From positions 1 through 15,110 of the forward strand of contig JAICRQ010000028.1 of the NCBI GenBank assembly GCA_025966435.1: a stretch of DNA of 15,110 bases. Direction: 5' to 3'. Below the pieces are notes generated by a model. The model saw only the letters and a program-made list of their open reading frames with translations. It ran no database searches and was not told the origin of the DNA. Both the position numbers and the translations under genes were made by a program. Below, one piece after another: positions 1 to 5,901 of this stretch; position 1 is the first letter of the stretch, and each line of letters begins with the position of its first letter. The stretch is from Anaerolineales bacterium. Lineage in GTDB: Bacteria > Chloroflexota > Anaerolineae > Anaerolineales > Villigracilaceae.

Positions 1-28
1 CACCAGTCCGCTGCACGCATTGTTAGCC
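1..28 (-). other. attC recombination site, partial (R'' and L'' boxes only)
   Basis: On the minus strand the R'' box is GGCTAAC (28 to 22), followed by an L'' box containing GCGTGCAGCGGAC. The rest of the site lies beyond the left edge. R'' is the exact complement of the first seven bases of the DsrE cassette (GTTAGCC at 559 to 553), which ties this site to that gene. It departs from the RYYYAAC consensus at one position, as does the matching cassette start. Confidence 0.7.
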
Positions 29-80
29 CACTTTTGGATTTATTGAACTGCCACTGGGTCGAAGCTCCTATATTACCTTG

Positions 81-110
81 AGAAGGGAATTGCGTAACTT
101 CTACCCTTCT
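81..110 (-). terminator. Weak inverted repeat after the DsrE gene
   Basis: AGAAGGG (81-87) and CCCTTCT (104-110) can form a 7-bp stem with a 16-base loop, 28 bases past the stop of the DsrE-like gene. There is no T-run after it on the minus strand, so a role in termination is only a guess. Confidence 0.2.
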
Positions 111-137
111 GGTTAGACAGGCTGGACCTGCTTGCTG

Positions 138-500
138 TTAATAAGTGAACATGCGATCATGTTCTAAGGACAAGCGAACTAGAACGTTTGGCATGGCAAA
201 CTCTGCGGGTTTACCGTTTATATCAGAGTCAGTGACTCCGCGTCCTTTGCTTGACATTCCCGAGAGATAAAATTTCCCCCCGCCTGCCACGATGGCATCG
301 TAATGTTCGCGCAGTTTGCCTGTTCCAAGCCCAACCAGATTATCAAGCACGGCCTCACGGATTAGTTGAACTGCATCCCCTGCTAGAAAGAGTGAAACAG
401 TGTGCCCTTCATCAATGGCGCTTTTGGCAACTAAAAACGCCAAAGCCGCGCGTGAAGGGTTTTCTGGACCAACAGTTACGTGCACCAAAATTTTTGCCAT
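138..500 (-). CDS. DsrE-family-like cassette protein, cysteine-free
   Basis: A protein of 120 residues that I place in the DsrE/DsrF-like family: an N-terminal beta strand (AKILVHVTVGPENP), a helix with alternating small residues, the strand HTVSLFLAGDAV at about 33-44, and a late loop FYLSGMSSKGRGV (about 83-95). DsrE-family sulfur carriers have a cysteine in the position before GMS; here it is Ser and the protein has no cysteine at all, so persulfide transfer is unlikely and the role is unknown. The start at 500 is chosen over the upstream ATG at 536 because GAGGAG lies about six bases before it. It is the sole gene of its cassette, between the attC at 553-664 and the partial attC at the left edge, read in the direction usual for cassettes. 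It is probably soluble and cytoplasmic, as no signal or membrane segment is seen. Confidence 0.8.
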   Translation of the reverse strand: MAKILVHVTVGPENPSRAALAFLVAKSAIDEGHTVSLFLAGDAVQLIREAVLDNLVGLGTGKLREHYDAIVAGGGKFYLSGMSSKGRGVTDSDINGKPAEFAMPNVLVRLSLEHDRMFTY

Positions 501-552
501 TGTTATCTCCTCAAAAATAGGATTAGCAAATTCCATCTCTTACGGAAGAGCG

Positions 553-664
553 GGCTAACGGCAAGCGTTAGCCGCTTGGGGTGGGAGTGGAGATTCTCCG
601 CCGAGACGGGAAAAGCTCAAAAAACGCGGCGCGTACCCCAAGTCGGATGCACGCTGTGTTGGGC
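553..664 (-). other. attC recombination site of the DUF4177-like cassette
   Basis: Read on the minus strand it runs from R'' GCCCAAC (664-658) through an inner box with GCGTGCATCCGAC, a central imperfect hairpin (CTTGGGGT pairing with ACCCCAAG), to an inner box CGGCTAACGC and R' GTTAGCC (559-553). Its length is 112 bases. R'' complements the start of its own cassette (GTTGGGC at 1143-1137). It shares the central AAAAAACGCG and the TGCACGCTGTGTT arm with the next site, so the two belong to one attC family, as in chromosomal integrons. Confidence 0.82.
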
Positions 665-798
665 AGCTTCTGTCCGTTGTACTTTCAATGCCAATCTCGT
701 CGCTTCAATTGAATTTACCTAACGCTACGCAGAAGTAACGCGTTTTTTCTGCGTTATTATCATATAGTTATAATTTTGGCATCTACCATCTTTATTAG

Positions 799-1053
799 CT
801 AAGGTGATGGAAGGAGCCGTTTAAGAATATACACAGGATCCGATACCCCAGCCATCGTATCACCCCATTGCCGCCATACTACAGAAACAAGTTCCCAGCC
901 CTCTTTACCCAATTCATTAAGAGCTTGGGTCATCCACCAACTACGTTGTTTCCAATTAGGTATTTCTTTTCCATCAACATACTTTACAACGTGGATTCCA
1001 TGTTGTTGGTGAGGGTACGCAGCCGTCAAGAATTTATATTCCCATTGTTGCAT
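799..1053 (-). CDS. DUF4177-like small protein (integron cassette gene)
   Basis: An 84-residue protein with the pattern of the DUF4177 family: it opens with WEYKF, has ALNELGKEGWELVSV at about 44-58, and ends in a YILKR strand (about 75-79). The LGKEGWELV segment is the family hallmark. No function is established for the family that I could apply here. The start is well supported by AGAAGGAG about seven bases upstream. It is the only gene of its cassette: the attC at 1137-1261 lies upstream and its own attC (553-664) lies about 135 bases past the stop. That gap is long for a cassette and holds only a short hairpin around 727-754. Tryptophan-rich and soluble-looking, with no signal or membrane segment. 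Confidence 0.75.
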   Translation of the reverse strand: MQQWEYKFLTAAYPHQQHGIHVVKYVDGKEIPNWKQRSWWMTQALNELGKEGWELVSVVWRQWGDTMAGVSDPVYILKRLLPSP

Positions 1054-1136
1054 GATGTTTTCTCCTTCTAGGTTGCTGGTCTGACCTCAATTCAATCTTT
1101 ACTGCAAAGTTCCTCGGAGTATTGAGAGCTTATGCT

Positions 1137-1261
1137 GCCCAACGGCTCGCGTTACCGGAGGCTGGGGAGAAACGGATCCGGAAACGGAAAACTGCTATAG
1201 CTCGGAACAAGCCCTAAAAAACGCGTAGAGTCCCAGCCGTCCGGTGCACGCTGTGTTAGGC
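1137..1261 (-). other. attC recombination site of the first visible cassette
   Basis: On the minus strand R'' is GCCTAAC (1261-1255), then an inner box GCGTGCACCGGAC, a variable centre with AAAAAACGCG read on the plus strand, the inner box CCGGTAACGCGAGCC and R' GTTGGGC (1143-1137). Length 125 bases. The extra base in the right-hand inner box (CCGGTGCACGC against CCGGTAACGC) sets the orientation. Both core boxes fit the RYYYAAC/GTTRRRY consensus fully. Confidence 0.85.
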
Positions 1262-1399
1262 GGCACGCCTCTTTGAGCCATAATATTCTAGCATTCCCAG
1301 CAACATAAAGGCGCGTGTCATAAACGCGAAAAACACACAATATGCTATTATTATCCGGACGATTTGGGGCGGATTTCCAGCCCATTCCTGTTTCCGCAT
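1256..1399 (-). CDS. Putative small single-pass membrane peptide (cassette ORF)
   Basis: A 47-residue reading frame whose TAA stop lies inside the R'' box of the attC at 1137-1261, an arrangement common for cassette genes. After a short polar start, residues about 12-36 (RIIIAYCVFFAFMTRAFML and on) form one hydrophobic span, and the C-terminus is basic (SKRRAA), suggesting a small inner-membrane protein. The ATG at 1399 has only a weak G-rich stretch before it. The frame stays open to a TTG at 1507 (83 residues), which would start inside the attI-like core. I do not recognise a family, and a real product is uncertain; the position is the main argument. Confidence 0.4.
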   Translation of the reverse strand: MRKQEWAGNPPQIVRIIIAYCVFFAFMTRAFMLLGMLEYYGSKRRAA

Positions 1400-1501
1400 T
1401 ATACCAACCCCGTCGGCAAAGGAGTTTGTCAACCAGGGACCCTCTGCCAACGATGGGGACACACTAATTCCTGGACACCGAATATTACCTTCCGCAAGAT
1501 T

Positions 1502-1516
1502 GGCCAACTTTGTTTC
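1502..1516 (-). other. attI-like or cassette-boundary core
   Basis: On the minus strand GAAACAAAGTTGGCC resembles the end of the class 1 attI site as I recall it (AAAACAAAGTTAGGC), sharing ACAAAGTT in front of the crossover. It would be the left edge of the first cassette. Against this, the first bases GTTGGCC do not fully complement that cassette's R'' (which predicts GTTAGGC), and no integrase gene follows. It may be a decayed attI, a decayed attC end, or chance. Confidence 0.3.
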
Positions 1517-1690
1517 CCACTATTGATCTCTAATTGATAAAGATATAAAATACACAAATCGTATCTGCTTTGATGAGCAGACGATCATCCATTAATTGAA
1601 TAACCCTAAATACAGGGAAAAACACACTTAATAGCCACACGGCCCAAGATATGGCGGTAAAAATCGCCCAAGAATCGTTCTTATCCATGA

Positions 1691-1740
1691 GACGATTCGT
1701 AATCGACCGGTCATCGGTTCAAATCCGATCTGTGGCTCCA
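1691..1740 (+). pseudogene. tRNA-Thr(CGT) 3' fragment, probable island attachment site
   Basis: The 3' two thirds of a tRNA: anticodon loop TTCGTAA (1696-1702, anticodon CGT, Thr), a five-base variable loop, T arm ATCGG-TTCAAAT-CCGAT (1713-1729), acceptor strand CTGTGGC, discriminator T and an encoded CCA (1738-1740). The anticodon stem has one A-A mismatch. No D arm fits upstream; the only partial match to the other acceptor strand (GCCACA) begins at 1634, about 31 bases too far away. A functional tRNA is therefore unlikely. Such 3' fragments mark the far end of islands inserted by tyrosine recombinases into tRNA genes. A gapped or rearranged tRNA is the other reading. Confidence 0.65.
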
Positions 1741-1745
1741 AGTTG

Positions 1746-1792
1746 AAACGATACAGGTTGGAAGGTTTTAGACTTTCCAACCTGTATCGTTT
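1746..1792 (+). terminator. Perfect 18-bp hairpin, likely terminator after the tRNA fragment
   Basis: AAACGATACAGGTTGGAA (1746-1763) pairs perfectly with 1775-1792 around an 11-base loop and is followed by TTTAATTT when the stem's last bases are included. It starts six bases after the tRNA CCA, where a tRNA terminator would stand. It could also block transcription coming from the right into the cassettes. The stem is unusually long and perfect for a terminator. Confidence 0.6.
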
Positions 1793-1819
1793 AATTTCCA
1801 AGAGAAGGTACAAACGGTA

Positions 1820-1848
1820 TTGTCAAAAAACTCGAACGGCTGTATAGT
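1820..1848 (+). promoter_or_regulatory. Sigma-70-type promoter of the AAA ATPase gene
   Basis: TTGTCA (1820-1825) and TATAGT (1843-1848) with a 17-base spacer, each one base off consensus. Transcription would begin near 1855, giving a leader of about 75 bases before the ATG at 1930. Confidence 0.65.
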
Positions 1849-1929
1849 ATTCGCCCGGCAAGGGGTCCGGGGTATGCAGGATTTTATCAGCCACAAGCTT
1901 CATCAACGTTGATTAACGAAAGGAACATC

Positions 1930-3036
1930 ATGGAAGACCTGTCTCTCGCAAGTTTATTTGACGGATTCAGCCATCACCACAATGGGTTCAAGTTGTTCCG
2001 TTATTTTACGATTTGTTTCGGTTCTCTACCTTCTTCGGTACGAGCCGTTCTGCCGGTGGAGGGATCGAAAGAAGTGATCGATTCGATCGTCGATCACATG
2101 GGTCTGAATCGTTTCTCGTTCATGCCCGTATTTAAGAATTGGCACACGGACGACTCAAAAGCTGCACAAACATCTGACGATTATGCATTTGAATATGTAT
2201 TCAAGAGCGAGAATGGGCAAATGCTCATCCATTTTCTTTCGCAATATCAGTCGATCCAGATCCATTTCTTGTATAGCCTGGAAAATGCCGAATCAGAGAA
2301 GTGGATTTTGGAAACTAACCACAGCCTTCGCTCTACGTACGGATCGGAAAAATTACCAGGCTTCAAAGTGCTGGTTGCCACGGATAGCGGGTTCTACACC
2401 GACGACGTACATACCGTCGATTTTCGAGCGATTGATATCAATGAGTTTTACAACGATGACTTCGCAGCCGTAGACTCCGTTATTTCCGAGTCCATGACGA
2501 AGAACGAGGCGGGGATCGTTCTCCTTCACGGCGACCCGGGGACCGGAAAAACGACCTACATCAAACATCTGATTTCCAAGTTTCAAAACAAGGAATTTGT
2601 GTTTATTCAAAACGATTTCGTCAAGGACCTGCTCAAGCCCTCGTTTATTTCCTTCCTGCTGAACAACAAAAACGTGATCCTGATCATCGAAGATGCAGAG
2701 AAGGTTGTGATCACGCGGGAAAATGCTTCAGACGACTCGGTTGTTTCCACCCTGCTTCAATTGACAGACGGTCTCTTCAGCGATTTCCTCAACATCAAAG
2801 TTATCTGTACGTTTAACACGACCATCGACCGTCTGGACAAAGCTTTACTTCGCAAGGGGAGAATGATCGCCAAATACAAATTCTCTCCCCTGGCGCCGGA
2901 AAAGGCAGCCGCGCTGGCGCGAAAGTTAGGACATGAGAACATCACCGGCAGCCTGACGCTGGCGGACATCTTTGGATTGGACAAGCCCGGATTCAATCAA
3001 GCGACCCAGAAAACAATCGGTTTTTTTCCGCAGTAA
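1930..3036 (+). CDS. BCS1-like AAA family ATPase, orphan
   Basis: A 368-residue protein with a C-terminal AAA module: Walker A GDPGTGKT at about 201-208, Walker B VILIIED at about 249-255, the LLQLTDGL helix at 275-282 typical of AAA proteins, a sensor-1 TFN at 294-296 and LLRKGRM at 306-312, which matches the arginine-finger segment (usually LRPGR) of BCS1/FtsH-type ATPases. The first 190 residues are a domain I do not recognise. No membrane segment is evident, unlike mitochondrial BCS1. It is likely an ATP-driven remodelling or unfolding factor; substrate unknown. The ATG at 1930 is chosen over a TTG at 1909 because AAAGGA precedes it. It has its own promoter and no co-transcribed partner, and its end faces the aminotransferase gene 28 bases away without a clear terminator between them. 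Confidence 0.85.
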   Translation: MEDLSLASLFDGFSHHHNGFKLFRYFTICFGSLPSSVRAVLPVEGSKEVIDSIVDHMGLNRFSFMPVFKNWHTDDSKAAQTSDDYAFEYVFKSENGQMLIHFLSQYQSIQIHFLYSLENAESEKWILETNHSLRSTYGSEKLPGFKVLVATDSGFYTDDVHTVDFRAIDINEFYNDDFAAVDSVISESMTKNEAGIVLLHGDPGTGKTTYIKHLISKFQNKEFVFIQNDFVKDLLKPSFISFLLNNKNVILIIEDAEKVVITRENASDDSVVSTLLQLTDGLFSDFLNIKVICTFNTTIDRLDKALLRKGRMIAKYKFSPLAPEKAAALARKLGHENITGSLTLADIFGLDKPGFNQATQKTIGFFPQ

Positions 3037-3064
3037 GCTTTCTACCAGGAAAATTGTCTTCCGT

Positions 3065-4351
3065 CTACTTAATAACTTCCTTCAACGCGCCTTCAAAGAT
3101 CTGCAAACCATCGTGGATCTGCTCGGAGGTGACGTTGAGAGGTGGAATCCAGCGCACGGTATTGTCGTACGTTCCGCAGGAGAGCAGGAGCAAACCGTTT
3201 TCTTCTGACCCGTGGATCACTTCTTTGGCGAGAGACTTGGCTTTGTCGGCTCTGCCATCCACGATAAATTCCGTGCCAACCATCAGCCCTTTGCCGCGCA
3301 CGTCTCCGATCTGCGAATATTCTTCCTGGAGTTTTCGTAAACCGGTCATCAGTTGAACGCCCCGCTCCATGGCATTCTCCAGCATATTCTCTTCACGCAG
3401 CGCGCGAATCGTCGCCGCAGCCGCTGCGCAGGCGACCGCGTTGCCGCCATAGGTCCCGCCAATCGATCCGACATCGAGTTTCAGCATGATATCTGTCCGG
3501 CTGAACACACCCGAAAGCGGCATGCCCGAGGCAAGTCCCTTGGCGGCGGTAATGATATCGGGCACAATGCCGAAGTGCTCGAAGGCAAACCATTTGCCGG
3601 TGCGCCCAAATCCCGATTGGACCTCATCCAGAATCAACAGAATCCCATGCTTGTCGCAGATCTCGCGCAAGCCCTTCATGAAGGAAACGGGTGGGACAAC
3701 GTACCCTCCCTCGCCCAAAACGGACTCTACCAAAATCGCGGCGGTCTCCTTCGGGGCGGTCTGAGAGGCGAGGAGATATTCGAGCTGCTCAAGTGCATAT
3801 TCAGACGCTTCCGCCTCGGTCATCTTCAAGCGGAACGCGTAGGGGAACGGCGCAACAAACACACCCGACGGGAGTGGTCCAAAACCGGTTCGATACACCG
3901 TCTTGGAGGTCGTCAACGACATCGTGCCGACAGTCCGCCCGTGGAAGGAACCGCTGAATACAATAATGTTCTGCCTGCCAGTTGCGACGCGGGCGATCTT
4001 GACCGCATTCTCAATTGCCTCCGCACCCGAGTTCGCAAAGAAAAAGGAATCCATTGAAGGCGGCGCGATGGTGCGGAGTTCTTCGATGAGACGCAGCATC
4101 GGTTTGTGGATGACGAGATTCGCCTGGGCGTGGATGAACAGCCCTGCCTGTTCCCGAATCGCCTCGACGACTTTCGGGTGGCAATGCCCGGTGTTGGTCA
4201 CGCCGATGCCACAGGTAAAGTCGAGCAGCTTACGCCCATCGTCGGTATAGATGTAGGAACCTTCGGCACGCTCAGCCACAAAGTTGAAGATGCGCGACCA
4301 GGCAGGAGACATATGGGGGAAGTTTTGTTCGTAGAGGGTGTTGGTTGCCAT
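3065..4351 (-). CDS. Class III (omega) aminotransferase, putrescine/GABA type
   Basis: A 428-residue PLP enzyme of the class III aminotransferase family. Visible marks: NSGAEA at 107-112 (cofactor phosphate), SGSFHGR at 133-139, DEVQSGFGRTG at 242-252 with the Asp that holds the pyridine nitrogen, and the Schiff-base lysine K271 in TAAKGL. Length is typical of GabT and putrescine aminotransferase. It moves an omega-amino group to a keto acid, giving an aldehyde. With a gamma-aminobutyraldehyde dehydrogenase just upstream and a Pot transporter nearby, putrescine or GABA is the likely substrate; ornithine and lysine cannot be excluded from sequence. It is the last gene of the catabolic cluster, 79 bases after the previous stop, across a strong hairpin. 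The ATG at 4351 has only a weak GAGAG before it. Confidence 0.88.
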   Translation of the reverse strand: MATNTLYEQNFPHMSPAWSRIFNFVAERAEGSYIYTDDGRKLLDFTCGIGVTNTGHCHPKVVEAIREQAGLFIHAQANLVIHKPMLRLIEELRTIAPPSMDSFFFANSGAEAIENAVKIARVATGRQNIIVFSGSFHGRTVGTMSLTTSKTVYRTGFGPLPSGVFVAPFPYAFRLKMTEAEASEYALEQLEYLLASQTAPKETAAILVESVLGEGGYVVPPVSFMKGLREICDKHGILLILDEVQSGFGRTGKWFAFEHFGIVPDIITAAKGLASGMPLSGVFSRTDIMLKLDVGSIGGTYGGNAVACAAAAATIRALREENMLENAMERGVQLMTGLRKLQEEYSQIGDVRGKGLMVGTEFIVDGRADKAKSLAKEVIHGSEENGLLLLSCGTYDNTVRWIPPLNVTSEQIHDGLQIFEGALKEVIK

Positions 4352-4377
4352 AGATTTCTCTCAGTAAAAATAAAACG

Positions 4378-4423
4378 GAGAGTAGAGACTGGAGACTTTT
4401 ACTAATCTCCAGTCTCTACTCTC
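4378..4423 (-). terminator. Perfect 18-bp hairpin between PatD-like and aminotransferase genes
   Basis: GAGAGTAGAGACTGGAGA (4378-4395) pairs perfectly with 4406-4423 around a 10-base loop. On the minus strand it is followed by CGTTTTATTTTTA, a terminator-like tail. It stands 7 bases past the dehydrogenase stop and just before the aminotransferase gene, so it probably reduces rather than abolishes read-through. Confidence 0.6.
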
Positions 4424-4430
4424 TCTTCTC

Positions 4431-5873
4431 TTACGCCTGCGCGATCATCACATGCTTGGTGATCTGGTAATCGCCGATGGCTTCCGCAGAGAGGTCCTTA
4501 CCAAAGCCAGATTGCTTAAACCCGCCGTGCGGGGTTTCAGAGGCGAGCGGCAGGTGATCGTTGATCCAGACCGTGCCAAATTCAAGGTCGGCAGAGATGC
4601 GCATGGCGCGTCCGATATCCCTAGTAAAGACAGAGGCAGCCAGCCCGTATAACACGTCGTTGCCTTTGGTCAGTGCATCCTTCTCATCTTCAAATTCCTG
4701 AACAGTCACCACGGGTCCGAAGACCTCATTCTGCACGATTTCCCAGTCCTGCTGCACGTCCGCAATCACAGTTGGCTCGTAGTAGTAACCCTGGTCGAAC
4801 GCGCTGGGGATACCTCCGCCGGTGAGCACCTTCGCGCCTTTTTCTTTCGCGCGCTCCACATACCCCGAAACGCGCTCACGCTGCACACGGGAGATCAATG
4901 GTCCCATCTGCACACCGTCGTCAAATGGTAAGCCGACTTTGATGTTCTTCATCGCTTCCACGACGGCTTCCTGCATTTCCTTTGCCCTTCCCTTTTCCAC
5001 ATACAGGCGGGTCGCAGCTGTACAGTCCTGGCCGGTATTCAAAGTTGCCGCCAGCGACGCTTTTGTAGCGACGAGTTCCGGATCTGCATCGTCGAAGACA
5101 ATAATAGGAGCCTTCCCGCCCAGCTCCAGGTGGACGCGCTTTAGAGTATCCGCCGCGGTCTTCATGATTTTCTTCCCCGTCGCTGTGGAACCCGTCAGGC
5201 TCACCATCCGCACATCGGGGTGTTCAACGATTGCCTGACCTGCATCGTTACCACCAGAGATGACGTTCACCACCCCATCCGGAATTCCCGCTTCCTTGAT
5301 GAGTTCCGCGAACATCAGGGTAGTAAGCGGCGTGCCAGGTGCAGGTTTCAGTATGACCGTACATCCCGCTGCTAAAGCGGGACCTAACTTCCAGGCTGCC
5401 ATCATCAAGGGATAGTTCCAGGGCGCGATCTGCCCCACCACACCAACCGGCTCGCGGCGATAGATCGATGTATAACCCGTCATAAACTCCCCGGCGTGGG
5501 AACCGTGCGTATCGCGTGCGGCTCCCGCGAAAAAGCGCAGGTTATCCACCGCAAAAGGAATGTCGCCTCCCAAGCTGACGTATTGATAGGGCTTGCCCGT
5601 ATTATCCGATTCCACCTTTGCAAGAGATTCCGCGTTGGCTTCCAACAGATCCGCCAGTTTCCAGATCAACTTGGAGCGGTCGCCGGGAGATTTCTTCGAC
5701 CAGCGACCATCATAAAAGGCACGCTTCGCCGCCTGCACGGCACGATCTACGTCTGCGCGGCTGGCGTCAACCACCTCCGCGATTTCTTTTCCCGTTGTCG
5801 GATCTTCAATGGACATGACACTCCCACCCCGTGTATCTTCCCACTTGCCATCAATCCACAATTTGTAATTCAT
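4431..5873 (-). CDS. patD: Gamma-aminobutyraldehyde dehydrogenase (PatD/YdcW-like)
   Basis: A 480-residue NAD(P)-dependent aldehyde dehydrogenase. Catalytic residues: N153 in IAPWNYP, E250 in LELGGKAP, C284 in GQDCTAATR and E383 in EVFGP. Several stretches follow E. coli YdcW (PatD) as I recall it: IAPWNYPLMMAAWKL, the GS-ATG turn after VSLT, IVFDDAD, GQDCTAA and the ending PHGG-K-SG-GKD. This predicts oxidation of 4-aminobutanal to GABA, the second step of putrescine breakdown through an aminotransferase. The start at 5873 is preferred over the ATG at 5897 because AGGAG stands five bases before it; the longer form has 488 residues. It begins 28 bases after the preceding dehydrogenase and is surely co-transcribed with it. 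Betaine aldehyde dehydrogenase is the nearest alternative. Confidence 0.82.
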   Translation of the reverse strand: MNYKLWIDGKWEDTRGGSVMSIEDPTTGKEIAEVVDASRADVDRAVQAAKRAFYDGRWSKKSPGDRSKLIWKLADLLEANAESLAKVESDNTGKPYQYVSLGGDIPFAVDNLRFFAGAARDTHGSHAGEFMTGYTSIYRREPVGVVGQIAPWNYPLMMAAWKLGPALAAGCTVILKPAPGTPLTTLMFAELIKEAGIPDGVVNVISGGNDAGQAIVEHPDVRMVSLTGSTATGKKIMKTAADTLKRVHLELGGKAPIIVFDDADPELVATKASLAATLNTGQDCTAATRLYVEKGRAKEMQEAVVEAMKNIKVGLPFDDGVQMGPLISRVQRERVSGYVERAKEKGAKVLTGGGIPSAFDQGYYYEPTVIADVQQDWEIVQNEVFGPVVTVQEFEDEKDALTKGNDVLYGLAASVFTRDIGRAMRISADLEFGTVWINDHLPLASETPHGGFKQSGFGKDLSAEAIGDYQITKHVMIAQA

Positions 5874-5901
5874 TCGCTCTCCTGTCGATGTGCTCATTCA
5901 T

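Larger units (their letters stand above)
1..1513 (-). mobile_element. Integron gene-cassette array (three cassettes, no integrase in window)
   Basis: Three small genes on the minus strand alternate with attC-type recombination sites at 1-28 (cut by the edge), 553-664 and 1137-1261. All three sites share a TGCACGC inner box next to a GTTRGSC core box. In the two complete sites the inner box on the right carries one base more than its partner, which sets the orientation to the minus strand and agrees with gene direction. The strongest sign is cassette logic: the DUF4177 cassette begins GTTGGGC and its own attC begins GCCCAAC, and the DsrE cassette begins GTTAGCC and its own attC begins GGCTAAC; both are exact complements. 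The array runs off the left edge. No integrase gene is visible, so it is either the distal part of a larger integron or a cluster of attC sites without integrase. Confidence 0.8.

Noticed and set aside
112..118. GTTAGAC, matching the attC core consensus, on the plus strand
   Set aside because: No paired inverse core or inner boxes lie at a suitable distance; a seven-base match is expected by chance.
716..757. A short hairpin (ACGCAGAA with TTCTGCGT) next to GTTAGGT and an AAAAAACGCG like that in the attC centres, perhaps a miniature attC
   Set aside because: At about 42 bases it is shorter than known attC sites, and no fitting RYYYAAC box faces the GTTAGGT; it may be a decayed site but I cannot support it.
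1256..1262. attC orientation toward the plus strand
   Set aside because: The outer boxes are symmetric, but the extra base in the right-hand inner box, the gene direction and the complementarity of cassette starts all point to the minus strand.
1628..1813. A 61-residue reading frame on the minus strand containing GFEPMTGRL
   Set aside because: This is the antisense translation of the tRNA-Thr fragment, a well-known false protein pattern.
3353..4057. A 234-residue open frame on the plus strand
   Set aside because: Antisense shadow of the aminotransferase gene, rich in Arg and Gly as expected of such frames.
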